This document shows positions 26,925 through 38,466 of a DNA stretch of 50,520 nt, one piece after another. The translations under genes and the position numbers were made by a program. Numbering within the stretch: position 1 is the stretch's first letter; each line of letters starts with the position of its first letter. The stretch is from Streptococcus oralis. GTDB lineage: Bacteria > Bacillota > Bacilli > Lactobacillales > Streptococcaceae. The notes below the pieces were generated by a model, which saw only the letters and a program-made list of their open reading frames with translations, had not been told where the DNA came from and did not search any database. The stretch covers positions 1-50,520 of the forward strand of contig NZ_JUOS01000010.1 in the NCBI RefSeq assembly GCF_001075875.1, written 5' to 3'.

Positions 26925-28316
26925 TTACTGGTTACGAGAATAGTAAATCTCATGTGGCTTCAAACGAGTGTTGAGTAGATCTGATACAGTCACAAAACTA
27001 TATCCTTGTTCCTGTAGATACTCAATTACTTTTGGTAGTGAATTAACAGATGTTTGATGGATATCATGCATCAAAATGATAGATCCATTGCTTACCTGAC
27101 GCTGAATTTCTGTCAAAATCGCTGCTTCATTTTTACTCTTCCAATCCAAACTATCCACATCCCACATGATAAAGCTTAAATCAAGGCTATTGCGAATATC
27201 ATCTGAGATTGCACCGTATGGTGGACGCATCAATTTAGAGCTTTTGCCAAGAACTTTTGTAATAGCATCTTCGGTATCTGTAAGCTGTTTCTTAGCGTCT
27301 TCCAATGACAGTTTTGTTAAAACCGGGTGATTCCAACTATGGTTTCCAACTTCATGACCTTCAGACTGCATACGTTTAAGAATCGACTCATTGCCTGCAA
27401 TATTTTTTCCTTGTACAAAGAAGGTTGCTTTGATCTTGTACTTGGCTAGAATATCTAAAGCTTGTGGAGTTGTATTTCCATCCGGTCCATCATCAAAGGT
27501 AAGAGCTACTACTTTTTTATTTTTCTCAGCCTGAGCCTTCTTATAAAGTTCTGCATCCTTTTCAGTTAGATAGGACGATTGGATAACATCAAAGAAGTCT
27601 GAAATAGGCAAAGCTATTTCTTCTACATTATTGGTTGCTTTGATTGGATAAAGAACCAATTGACTATCTTTGTAAGCAAACTTCCAAGATGATAAATCGC
27701 TAGCTGAAAAATCGGCTATTACTTGATCTACAAGTGTTTGCTCAATCTTTTTATCTTGGAGCGTTGACTTGATATCCTCAAGAAACTTCTCTTTAGCTTT
27801 GCTAGCATCTGTAAAGAGCTGATCTAAAGTAAACAGGGTCCCATCTTCCTTAAGATAAAGCTGATCTAATGAGATATTTTCTAATTCCACAACAGTAGAA
27901 TCACTCAGGTCATAGGCCTGTTTTTTTACAAGATGGCTCTCCACACCTTTGATGGAAGAAGAATCTTTTTCAGGGTAGTAAAAAATCAAATGTTCTTTAT
28001 CTTCTACCTTATCCGTAATATCTTTTACAATGATATCCTGAACAGAGGTAATCACCTTGTCCCCCGTCATAGGATAGTAGGTGATGATTTCTGCCTGCCC
28101 CTTACGAAAATGATCTTTCTGACTTCCTTGTGAATAGGAATCATCTTTTTCTTTTTTCAGTGCTTCAATTTTTTGTTCAAAAGCTTGCTTGGTCAAGACT
28201 TTATAAGCAATACCAGCACCTAATGTTAAGATTGTGAAGAATAGAAGCCCCACAATAATCCACAAATTTCTTCTCTTCTTGTCGTTTTCTTTTCGGTTTG
28301 TTCTTTTTTTTGTCAT
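26925..28316 (-). CDS. pgdA: Peptidoglycan N-acetylglucosamine deacetylase
   Basis: Removes acetyl groups from GlcNAc in peptidoglycan, which lowers lysozyme sensitivity. 463 residues, the same length as pneumococcal PgdA. A basic cytoplasmic tail and one membrane segment (about 17-40) anchor it outside. A middle domain precedes the NodB domain. The catalytic TFDDGPDG motif gives D275; zinc ligands are in [22 protein letters not shown] and LMHDIH complete the site. The gene stands alone, with repeat copy B just upstream. Confidence 0.96.
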   Translation of the reverse strand: MTKKRTNRKENDKKRRNLWIIVGLLFFTILTLGAGIAYKVLTKQAFEQKIEALKKEKDDSYSQGSQKDHFRKGQAEIITYYPMTGDKVITSVQDIIVKDITDKVEDKEHLIFYYPEKDSSSIKGVESHLVKKQAYDLSDSTVVELENISLDQLYLKEDGTLFTLDQLFTDASKAKEKFLEDIKSTLQDKKIEQTLVDQVIADFSASDLSSWKFAYKDSQLVLYPIKATNNVEEIALPISDFFDVIQSSYLTEKDAELYKKAQAEKNKKVVALTFDDGPDGNTTPQALDILAKYKIKATFFVQGKNIAGNESILKRMQSEGHEVGNHSWNHPVLTKLSLEDAKKQLTDTEDAITKVLGKSSKLMRPPYGAISDDIRNSLDLSFIMWDVDSLDWKSKNEAAILTEIQRQVSNGSIILMHDIHQTSVNSLPKVIEYLQEQGYSFVTVSDLLNTRLKPHEIYYSRNQ

Positions 28317-28400
28317 AGTTTTATCATATCAAATCAGGCCTATAATTTCAATGATAAATAGGAAAATGTCCATTTTTTCAAAAAAGATAGGTAAAAGAAA

Positions 28401-28569
28401 GAGGTTGGGACAATATCCCTACCTCATTTTTTATTAGCAATCAAACTTTGACGCGGTAGCTGATTGGACTTTTTGTTGATCTTTTAGACTCCAAAAACTC
28501 CTAATCATCTTCGCGGGGCTGGGCCTACGAAATCAAGACTTTGTCTATCGATTTCTGTCCCACCGCCTT
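28401..28569. repeat. Intergenic repeat, copy B
   Basis: Complete copy between ezrA and pgdA, in the same orientation as copies A and C. The left hairpin GAGGTTGGGA/TCCCTACCTC (28401-28424) is followed by T. The middle has GCAATCA and TGATTG arms. The right hairpin joins GGGC-C/GTCCC with CGAAATC/GATTTC (about 28524-28563). The ends GGTTGGGACA and TGTCCCACC form an imperfect terminal inverted repeat. It directly follows the ezrA stop and likely ends that transcript. Confidence 0.88.
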
Positions 28570-28576
28570 CACTTGA

Positions 28577-30304
28577 TTAAAATCGAATGATTTCTCTTGT
28601 TTTTTCATATGAAGAAACAAAGCGATTTGTTACCCCTGGTTCAGCAACTTCCAAAGCTTGGGAAATCTTTTCGAAAGATGCTTGATAATCAAAGGCATTT
28701 TCAAAGATTTCTAAAGATTCATGGAAGGCTTGTTGAATCCCTTCATCAAATGATCTGTAGCGGTTAGAATATTGAAGCAATTGCTCTGTCAAGGTTGCAT
28801 ATTGCACAATGCTGTAAGTTTCTGTTTCCAAAACTTCCATATCATGTGATGCGATTTCTAGGATACGATTAACAGACTCAATGTTGACTTGTGACTGTTC
28901 CAACTCTGCCATCAAATCCTCAGTACTATGGCTAGCAGCAAAGAACAATTTCAAGAAGTTCTGTGGGATTCCTGGAAGATTTCTCTTCTCCATGTAGCGC
29001 TTAATCGTGTGGAGGCGGTTGACGTAAACATTTGCCTTTTGACGAGCATTAACATCATCTTTTTCAATCTGTACTAAACGTTCGCTCACTGAAACTTGAT
29101 CATCTTCAATTTCTTTTAATGTAGCTTGAACATTTTCTAAACGTTCTTCCAAAACAGAGTAAGCTTCTGAATATTCCTCTTGTTCTGAAGTCAAATCGCT
29201 AACTGTAAGTTCTAGGGAATCCAAATCCACTTGAAGACGACGAACATGATTTACATCACTCTCAGCCATCAAGTATGTCTTGCTCAAACGCTCGATATCT
29301 TTCACCAAGACTTGATTATTGTCTTTTAAGTGGTCAAGGTAGGTTGGAAGTGTTGACAACAAGTTTTCAACAACTTTTTGAGAAGCAATCTCTCGTGTGA
29401 AAATATTATAGAGAGCATTGATTTCTTCTTGAATCTGATTATTTTCATATTCAGCATTGTCCAATTCCAATTTTTTAATATTTTCTTGGTTATTTTTCAA
29501 GGCTTCATACAACAACTGCAAACGTGATTCAATGTCAGTTTCTACAAAGTGATAGTTGGCATCAAGCAACTTACGATAGCCAGCCTCTAGATCTTCAAGT
29601 TGATCAGGGAGTTCAGTAGTTAGTTTAGTAACAATTGCCGGAATTCTCTCTACGATATGTGTCAAAGCGAGAATATGGTTTTCCGCATTATCCAAAATTC
29701 CTGCTGCTTCAACTGGATCTCCTGAAGAGTTTAGAGTCACAAATTGAGAAAATTCTGATTGGATGTTCTCAATTTGTTTTTCAATTTCAAGGAGTGCTTG
29801 ACCATATTTCTCAGAATCTTCCACGACCGATTTCTGTAGGCTTTCAAATAAATCTAAAGCATGCAAGACACGACCACTATTTTTGGATTCTTGTTTTTCT
29901 AGATCTGCCAAAGCATTTCGAATGGAAGCAATATCTTCTTCGATAAGGGTAATCTGGCTTTCGATTTGATCAATTTTGTGTTGAGCTTTCAAGAAGCGGA
30001 ATGAATTATTGTACCCTTCTGCTTCAAACAGATTATTCTCAATATCTGCAAATGAGTTGAGTGATAGGTCTACCCATTTTTGATTCCACTCTCTAAATGC
30101 AATCTGACTTTGACCAATCAGATGCATATTCTTAACAGCTTCTACTTCATCGTTAACTGGAAGGTTATACAACTCTTCCTTTCTTTCTTCTAATACTGCG
30201 AGCCTCTTTTCATTGCGTTTGCGTAACAAAACTGCCACAACATATGCAATAATCAGAAGAGCCGCGATTGCAATCATAGTAATAATCAACAGATTATCAG
30301 ACAT
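28577..30304 (-). CDS. ezrA: Septation ring formation regulator EzrA
   Basis: Membrane-anchored cell-division protein that modulates FtsZ and, in streptococci, septal peptidoglycan synthesis. In its 575 residues, one N-terminal membrane segment (about 3-26) is followed by a long cytoplasmic coiled-coil body rich in Glu, Gln, Leu and Lys, as expected for its spectrin-like arch. AGGAG precedes the ATG. It lies 81 nt after gyrB on the same strand, as in pneumococcus from memory. Confidence 0.96.
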   Translation of the reverse strand: MSDNLLIITMIAIAALLIIAYVVAVLLRKRNEKRLAVLEERKEELYNLPVNDEVEAVKNMHLIGQSQIAFREWNQKWVDLSLNSFADIENNLFEAEGYNNSFRFLKAQHKIDQIESQITLIEEDIASIRNALADLEKQESKNSGRVLHALDLFESLQKSVVEDSEKYGQALLEIEKQIENIQSEFSQFVTLNSSGDPVEAAGILDNAENHILALTHIVERIPAIVTKLTTELPDQLEDLEAGYRKLLDANYHFVETDIESRLQLLYEALKNNQENIKKLELDNAEYENNQIQEEINALYNIFTREIASQKVVENLLSTLPTYLDHLKDNNQVLVKDIERLSKTYLMAESDVNHVRRLQVDLDSLELTVSDLTSEQEEYSEAYSVLEERLENVQATLKEIEDDQVSVSERLVQIEKDDVNARQKANVYVNRLHTIKRYMEKRNLPGIPQNFLKLFFAASHSTEDLMAELEQSQVNIESVNRILEIASHDMEVLETETYSIVQYATLTEQLLQYSNRYRSFDEGIQQAFHESLEIFENAFDYQASFEKISQALEVAEPGVTNRFVSSYEKTREIIRF

Positions 30305-30385
30305 ATCAAACTCCTTTTTATACTTGAAACAATTGTAATGATTATATCATATTTTTCAAACCATGGGAACTATTTCCAAATTTTT

Positions 30386-32910
<2,525 letters not shown>

Positions 32911-32917
32911 ACCCTTC

Positions 32918-32926
32918 ATTATAGCA
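32918..32926 (-). promoter_or_regulatory. Extended -10 promoter of the HAD-gyrB operon
   Basis: On the minus strand TGC-TATAAT (32926-32918) is followed by seven bases and the ATG at 32910. No good -35 is visible, as often with extended -10 promoters. Transcription should start at or next to the start codon. Confidence 0.55.
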
Positions 32927-32970
32927 TTTTTTTATCAAAAAAGCGACGATTTCCTTCTATTTTAACAGTA

Positions 32971-33013
32971 AAAAACGAGAAGAATCCCCTAATTGATAGA
33001 TTCCTCTCGTTTT
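32971..33013 (-). terminator. Terminator after the DJ-1 gene
   Basis: AAAACGAGAAGAATC and GATTCCTCTCGTTTT (plus-strand view) form a 15-bp stem with one wobble and a 12-nt loop, with flanking A and T runs. It separates the DJ-1 gene from the HAD-gyrB unit. Confidence 0.85.
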
Positions 33014-33015
33014 AG

Positions 33016-33567
33016 TTAATCTAATCCAAACACATCACGATAGAGCATGGCTTCTCTCAAAGCATTTGCATCTCCACCAAGTTGTTCTACTAAGTTATAA
33101 GCAAAGGCAAGGGCAGTTGCTGGACCGCGACTGGTAGTCAACTGACCATCGACAACTACTGTTTCCTTGCGATAGTGACCATCAGCAATTTGCTCTTGGA
33201 CACCATCATAGCAGGTGAACTCTTTGTCCTTGAGGAGACCGGCTCGATTCAGTACAATTGGTGCTGCACAAATGGCTGCTACTTTTTTACCAACTTGCTC
33301 AAATTTTTGAAGTTTAGCAATCAATTGCTCATTATCACGCAAGTGAGCTGAACCGGGCATACCTCCTGGTAAGACAATCATGTCGTACTCAGATAAATCA
33401 CCATCAAACACTCGATCTGCTTGTACTTGGATGGCATGTGATCCCGTCACTCGGGCTTCAAAGCCAACCATATGACAAGTAATATTGGCACGACGTAATA
33501 CGTCCACAACTGTTAGGGCTTCGATTTCTTCAAAACCATCTGCTAAGATAACTGCTACTTTAGCCAT
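33016..33567 (-). CDS. DJ-1/PfpI family protein
   Basis: A 183-residue DJ-1/YajL-like protein. The conserved Glu is in DGFEEIEALT near residue 15, and the reactive Cys is in VAAICAAPIVL near residue 100. LPGGMPG is the nucleophile-elbow partner. The family includes redox-sensitive chaperones and enzymes acting on glyoxal adducts; which applies here is not known. AGGAG lies before the ATG. It is 10 nt after the FtsW/RodA gene. Confidence 0.93.
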   Translation of the reverse strand: MAKVAVILADGFEEIEALTVVDVLRRANITCHMVGFEARVTGSHAIQVQADRVFDGDLSEYDMIVLPGGMPGSAHLRDNEQLIAKLQKFEQVGKKVAAICAAPIVLNRAGLLKDKEFTCYDGVQEQIADGHYRKETVVVDGQLTTSRGPATALAFAYNLVEQLGGDANALREAMLYRDVFGLD

Positions 33568-33577
33568 GATTTACTCC

Positions 33578-34801
33578 TTATTTAACTTTTTTCAATACAA
33601 CTTTCTTCCGTTTAAATCTTGTCTTACCGCTCTTTTCTTCGGCTAGATGCGTTTGATAACTCATCGATAGAAGCAATCCAACACCAATCAGATTACTGAT
33701 AATGGCTGATCCCCCTTGGGAAATGAATGGCAGAGGAATCCCTGTCAAAGGAAGGAGGCCTGTCACTGCACCGATATTTTCAAAGATATGGAACAAGAGC
33801 ATCATAATAAAGCCAGTTGAAATGTAGGTATAAAATTGGTTATTGGACTTGAGAGTGATTTTTAACATTCGATAGATAAGTAGGAGATAAAGTGCAATTA
33901 CAAGGACAGAGCCGATAAAACCAAAATCTTCTGCAATAACTGTAAAAATCATATCACTCTCACGAACGGGAATAAGGAGATTGGATACATTAAATCCTTG
34001 ACCAAATAAGCCTCCACTTCCGATGGCGATTTGCCCTTGGGCCTGTTGATAGGTGGTCGTTTGTGCATAATCAAAGGGATTGAGCCAAGCAAGGATACGG
34101 TTGATCTGATAGGTTGGCATCCCGATCTGATGCATAAAGGCACGCCCATCTTTTGTGATAAAAATTGCCAAAAAACCTGCAATTCCTGATACAACTGTCG
34201 CAAAAATTGGAATGATAATTTTCCATGATACCCCAGAAAGCAAGACGAGTCCAGCAAAGATGGCGACAAAGACCAAAGCCGTTCCTAAGTCACTCTGCAA
34301 GGCCAGTAAAACTAAGACTGGTAGTGTGAAGACAATCAACCACAATATCAAGTGAAAGTCTAATGCAATCGTTCGTTCTTTTTCCTTATATTTTTGTGTG
34401 AATTGGACAACGACCCGAGCCAAGATCAAAATATAGGAAATTTTCATGAATTCGGAAGGTTGGAAAAGTGTCACTCCTCCAATTGACACCCAGTTTTTAG
34501 CCCCTGTTGCTGCCACTAAATTAGGATTGTAAAAAATCAAGGGTAAAACCATAAGGACTAGACCTAGGGCGTAGAGATAGGGAGTCGCCTGCCATAAAAA
34601 TTTTGTATTGAAGAACATGACTACAAAGCTTATGATAATTCCCAAGACGATCCATGCAAGTTGCTGACCGAGAATAGGCCAAATATTTTGAGGATAGTCA
34701 TGGCTGACAGCTATGTAAATAGCTACCACTCCAATCACCAGCAAACAGAATACTGGTAAAATCAAACTATAATCGACCCGAGAGTCGAGAGAACGTTTCA
34801 T
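33578..34801 (-). CDS. rodA: FtsW/RodA/SpoVE family protein, RodA-like
   Basis: A 407-residue SEDS membrane protein with about ten membrane segments. SEDS proteins are peptidoglycan glycosyltransferases that work with class B PBPs. The conserved loop QSDLGTALVF near residue 165 and the C-terminal GIPLPFISQGGSAII with LPLTG before it are characteristic. The start at 34801 follows AAGGAG; an upstream ATG at 34816 has no such site. RodA versus FtsW is judged from length and remembered pneumococcal context (next to dinG and gyrB) and is not certain. Confidence 0.88.
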   Translation of the reverse strand: MKRSLDSRVDYSLILPVFCLLVIGVVAIYIAVSHDYPQNIWPILGQQLAWIVLGIIISFVVMFFNTKFLWQATPYLYALGLVLMVLPLIFYNPNLVAATGAKNWVSIGGVTLFQPSEFMKISYILILARVVVQFTQKYKEKERTIALDFHLILWLIVFTLPVLVLLALQSDLGTALVFVAIFAGLVLLSGVSWKIIIPIFATVVSGIAGFLAIFITKDGRAFMHQIGMPTYQINRILAWLNPFDYAQTTTYQQAQGQIAIGSGGLFGQGFNVSNLLIPVRESDMIFTVIAEDFGFIGSVLVIALYLLLIYRMLKITLKSNNQFYTYISTGFIMMLLFHIFENIGAVTGLLPLTGIPLPFISQGGSAIISNLIGVGLLLSMSYQTHLAEEKSGKTRFKRKKVVLKKVK

Positions 34802-34833
34802 AAAGGTCTCCTTCATTCTTTCAGATGTTTATT

Positions 34834-37287
34834 TTATTTTTTGTGTAAAAATTCTTGAACTTTTGAGAATACTTGCTCTTTGCCAACTTCTCTCACTCGA
34901 CTAGTCTGTGACAAGGCCTTGCTAATCTGCTTTCCATATCGTTTGCTTGTCATTCGGCTATCCAAGATAAGGACAGATGAGCGCTGTCCAAGACGACGCA
35001 TGGTTCTACCAATTGCTTGTTTGAGGCGAATAATAGCCATAGGAAGTTGATAGTCGTAGAAAGGATTTTTCCCTTCAAGACGCAGTTCCTGATTCATTTT
35101 TTTCGTAAAAGGATCTTCTGGATTTTGAAAGGGCAGGCGTGTCACCACTTCAATCACTCGAGGGTGAGTTGCAAAATCAACTCCCTCCCAAAAACTTCCT
35201 GTCCCTAGTAAGAGTTGAGAGTCTCCTCTTTCAAATCGTTTCTTGAGTTGAGCCGGATCTCCGTTCTTATACTGGGCTAAATGAGAAAGAGATAAAGAAT
35301 CTGATACCTGCAACAAAAGGTCTTTTGAGGTGAATAAAACAAGCATAGGCTCTTCAAGATAAGACAAATCTTCCAGCACTTCTACAAGAGCATGAGCATA
35401 GTCTTCTTGAGAGGTTTCAGTCACCAATGGAAAATCCTTAACAACCAAAATTTCTTGATTTTCTTGAAAATTCTCATCCAGTCTGTCAAAGGTTGCATGC
35501 GGGAATCCCATTAGTTCTGGTAAAGATACTCTGCTACTAATTTCCAAGGTTGCAGAGACAGCTAAGAGTTGACAACTCTCTGGAAAGATCTCCGAAAAGA
35601 GCAGACGTTGATTGCGACTGGAAGAAATGACAACCTTCTTGCTAGACAAGTCTGAGGCTGATAGCCAAAATTCTCCATCAGTGCAGAAAAATCGCTGACA
35701 ATCCCGGAAACTTTGAACTTCTAACTCTGAGAAATCCTGTTGGAGTTGTGCCATTGTTGTCGCTGGGCACATTCTTCGTTTGCCAGATAGGAACTGGTCC
35801 ATCAAATGACAAAGCTCAAAGCGAATACTCTCCATCAAGCGTCTCTGAAGCGTCCCTTCTTCTCGAACTAGAGCTTGATCTAGCTGGTCTACTATGTCAT
35901 TTAAAACGAAACTCTTTTGTAAAAGACTTTCCAAAGTTAGTAAGATCTTCTGGGCCTCATCCAAAATCAAGAGACGGCCCTCTAGTAGACTGGGATCATC
36001 CTCAAGTCGGGTAACGAGATAAGCATGATTTGTCACAAGTAGCTGGCAAGAGCGAGCTTTTTTCTGCCCCCGCCTCCAAAAATCCTCTAACCAAAAGAGA
36101 GAAGCTTTGGGAAGATTCCCATCATGTACCAAGTTTGGTAAAAATTGCTGGTAGCGATAAAGCTGACCAATCTCATCCAAATCTCCAGTTTCTGTTTCGG
36201 TCAACCAAACCAGGAGTTGCATCTTGAAACGAGTGTACAAGCGATTGGACTCTTCTTCCTCTAGTGCTGCATGAAAGGCATCTAGTTTTAGATAATTCTG
36301 GGGTCCTTTAAGACTATGAATCGTAAGGTGAAAGACCTCTTCCAATCTACGAGCCTCTTCTTGCATCACTTGATTTTGTAGAACTTTAGTAGGAACACTG
36401 AGAAGGATTCCTTTTTCGTTTTCTAGTGATAAGGCTGGAAGGAGATAGCCGTAGGTTTTCCCAATTCCAGTCTGAGCTTGCACAAAAGCAATTTTCTCAT
36501 TCTGTAGAAAATCTTGAACCTTTTGAGCAAAGCTAGCTTGCGAGGCTCTATCTTCCAAATCCAACAAGGCAATATTGGTTTGGAAATCTTTAGATAGTTT
36601 ACGTGGAGAAAGGGCTGGCTTTTCTTTTCTTAAAAATAAACCTTGCACTTCTACCAAATCATGCTCAACGAGGAGAGACTGTTTTTGATAAACTTCCTCG
36701 ATGACTAGGTAAGATTCATAGAGTAAGCTGTCTGATAAACTCAATAAGCGCTCCAACAAGCCTTTAGGTAGTTGAAACATTTTTTGTCGCATACAAAGAA
36801 AGAGCTCTGCTGTTGCTTGGGCATCTGATAGGGCAGTATGGGCTTTTTCTAGTGAAATTCCCAACTCTTGACAGAGAATCCCCAGATTGTATTTTTCAAG
36901 CTGAGGATAAAATACCTGGGCCAACTCGACTGTATCGATACGAGGAGTGCGCAATTCATAGCCCTCAAAAAAGAGAAATTCTGCCAACAAATTGGCATCG
37001 AACTGGACATTGTGCGCAACAAAAACACCGTCCTTGACCAAGTCAAAAATTTTTCCAGCCACCTGAGAAAATTCCGGTGCCTCTGCTAGTCGCTGATCGG
37101 TCAAGCCCGTTAATTCTTTGATATGAGAATCCAAGGGTTCGTGGGGATTGACATCCGTTGCAAATTGTTCAACAATCTCGCCATTTTCAATGACCACGAT
37201 TCCCACTTGGATAATTTTTGCCTTGCTTCCGGTACTGGTCGCCTCTAAATCCACGACCACGTACCGATCATTTCTAAAAGTCATCAT
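34834..37287 (-). CDS. dinG: DinG-type helicase/exonuclease
   Basis: An 817-residue protein with an N-terminal DEDDh 3'-5' exonuclease domain (about 1-170; VVDLEATST, NVQFDANLL, HTALSDAQAT). A superfamily 2 XPD-like helicase follows. Walker A is AQTGIGKTYGYLLP, the DEAH-type box reads LDEAQ, and motif VI is QAIGRTMRRLG. The four cysteines of the iron-sulphur domain of E. coli DinG are not seen, as in other Firmicutes, where the protein acts mainly as a nuclease. Two adjacent ATG codons (37287, 37284) lie 5 and 8 nt after a -10 box, with no Shine-Dalgarno. Confidence 0.93.
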   Translation of the reverse strand: MMTFRNDRYVVVDLEATSTGSKAKIIQVGIVVIENGEIVEQFATDVNPHEPLDSHIKELTGLTDQRLAEAPEFSQVAGKIFDLVKDGVFVAHNVQFDANLLAEFLFFEGYELRTPRIDTVELAQVFYPQLEKYNLGILCQELGISLEKAHTALSDAQATAELFLCMRQKMFQLPKGLLERLLSLSDSLLYESYLVIEEVYQKQSLLVEHDLVEVQGLFLRKEKPALSPRKLSKDFQTNIALLDLEDRASQASFAQKVQDFLQNEKIAFVQAQTGIGKTYGYLLPALSLENEKGILLSVPTKVLQNQVMQEEARRLEEVFHLTIHSLKGPQNYLKLDAFHAALEEEESNRLYTRFKMQLLVWLTETETGDLDEIGQLYRYQQFLPNLVHDGNLPKASLFWLEDFWRRGQKKARSCQLLVTNHAYLVTRLEDDPSLLEGRLLILDEAQKILLTLESLLQKSFVLNDIVDQLDQALVREEGTLQRRLMESIRFELCHLMDQFLSGKRRMCPATTMAQLQQDFSELEVQSFRDCQRFFCTDGEFWLSASDLSSKKVVISSSRNQRLLFSEIFPESCQLLAVSATLEISSRVSLPELMGFPHATFDRLDENFQENQEILVVKDFPLVTETSQEDYAHALVEVLEDLSYLEEPMLVLFTSKDLLLQVSDSLSLSHLAQYKNGDPAQLKKRFERGDSQLLLGTGSFWEGVDFATHPRVIEVVTRLPFQNPEDPFTKKMNQELRLEGKNPFYDYQLPMAIIRLKQAIGRTMRRLGQRSSVLILDSRMTSKRYGKQISKALSQTSRVREVGKEQVFSKVQEFLHKK

Positions 37288-37292
37288 TAAAA

Positions 37293-37298
37293 ATTATA
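37293..37298 (-). promoter_or_regulatory. -10 box of dinG, placed for a leaderless mRNA
   Basis: A perfect TATAAT on the minus strand (37298-37293). A TGTCAA 17 nt upstream is a possible -35. The two candidate ATG codons begin 6 and 9 bases after it. Confidence 0.5.
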
Positions 37299-37405
37299 TC
37301 AAAATTTACACAATTTGACATCCATGAACTTTATTGGAAGGGTCAAGTTTCTTGCAAGTTTTTCTAAAAAATGATTGAATAGAAGTTTAGAAAAGGAGGG
37401 AAATC

Positions 37406-37591
37406 ATGAACCCATTAGATTTGTTTAATCAAGTAAAAGAGCTAATCGAGAAAAAAGATTTGACTGCTGCAAAAACCTTTGTCGAAGAAAATAAGGATCA
37501 ACTCGGTGAATACCTTAATCAAGCTCAAAGCTTGATTTCAGGTTCAGAAGAAATCGGTAATCTTGTTGATAAGGTCAAAGGACTCTTCTAA
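37406..37591 (+). CDS. Conserved small protein of unknown function
   Basis: A 61-residue acidic, helical-looking protein with no cysteine, membrane segment or signal peptide. A strong AAAAGGAGGG lies five bases before the ATG and a terminator follows at once, so it is a real single-gene unit. A possible promoter (TTGCAA, 17 nt, TTGAAT) lies about 20-50 nt upstream. I remember a similar small open frame beside dinG in pneumococcus. No function can be given. Confidence 0.8.
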   Translation: MNPLDLFNQVKELIEKKDLTAAKTFVEENKDQLGEYLNQAQSLISGSEEIGNLVDKVKGLF

Positions 37592-37597
37592 TCCTTA

Positions 37598-37626
37598 AAA
37601 GGCACCTGAAAACCTCAGGTGTCTTT
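37598..37626. terminator. Shared terminator of the 61-residue gene and nnrD
   Basis: GGCACCTGA and TCAGGTGTC form a 9-bp stem with a short loop, followed by five T. It covers the last codons of the convergent nnrD, whose TGA is at 37617-37615. Confidence 0.85.
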
Positions 37627-38463
37627 TTGTATTTTCTTCATGAATGCTGGGATATGTTGACTAATCGTAGTTGGCATGACGACATAATTGTCCTCAGCTA
37701 GTTCCTGAGCAATTGCTGAATGTAAATAGGTCGCTACCGTCACTCTTTCATAGAGACTTGCTTGGGGAAATTGGCCTGCAAAGCCAGCGATCATCCCAGC
37801 CAGAGTATCCCCCATGCCGCCAGTTGCCTGATAGGGACCGCCAACACCCAGCTGATAAAAATCAGCATGCCCGGCTTGCCAGATTCGAGTAGCTGGACCT
37901 TTTTGGACTAAAATCGTTTCTGAAGGAAAGCCCTTCAAAGCATCTCCTGTTTCCTTGCTTCCTTGGGAATCCAAATCTAAGCCTGACAAGACTTGCCATT
38001 CCCTCTGGTGAGGAGTTAAAACTAGATGGGCTTTGGGAAATTTCATTCCCGTCTTCGCAAAAATGGATAAGGCACCACCATCCAGTATGAGAGTCTGGTC
38101 TTGATTTAAATGAAAAAAAACTGTTTGGAGAAGCTGTTCTCCACGCTCATCATCCACTAATCCAGGTCCAACCAAGACAACACTTGCTTTCTTCAACTGT
38201 TGCTCCAGTAATTGCTTATCATCAAGGTCAAAAGCCATAGCCTCTGGCAGATGGCTATGCAGAGCTGGAATATTCTCCTTATCCGTTGCTACTGTCACCA
38301 ATCCTGCGCCACTTTTAACAGCCCCTAAGGCAGCCATAACAATCGCTCCCCCATAGGGATAAGTCCCTCCAATCAAGAGAAGACGCCCGTAGTCTCCCTT
38401 ATGACTAGAACGAGAACGCTCGATGATCACTTTTTTCAGTAGAGCTTGATCAATCTCTTTCAT
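37615..38463 (-). CDS. nnrD: ADP-dependent (S)-NAD(P)H-hydrate dehydratase
   Basis: Repairs hydrated NADH/NADPH using ADP (282 residues). It is a ribokinase-like enzyme corresponding to the C-terminal half of YjeF. GGAIVMAALGAVKSGAGLV, VGPGLVDD and LDGGALS are family segments, and GGMGDTLAGMIAGF near residue 215 holds the catalytic Asp. The NnrE epimerase half is absent here and must be encoded elsewhere. It starts three bases after the stop of the unrecognised 274-residue gene, so the two are coupled. Confidence 0.93.
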   Translation of the reverse strand: MKEIDQALLKKVIIERSRSSHKGDYGRLLLIGGTYPYGGAIVMAALGAVKSGAGLVTVATDKENIPALHSHLPEAMAFDLDDKQLLEQQLKKASVVLVGPGLVDDERGEQLLQTVFFHLNQDQTLILDGGALSIFAKTGMKFPKAHLVLTPHQREWQVLSGLDLDSQGSKETGDALKGFPSETILVQKGPATRIWQAGHADFYQLGVGGPYQATGGMGDTLAGMIAGFAGQFPQASLYERVTVATYLHSAIAQELAEDNYVVMPTTISQHIPAFMKKIQKDT

Positions 38464-38466
38464 AAG

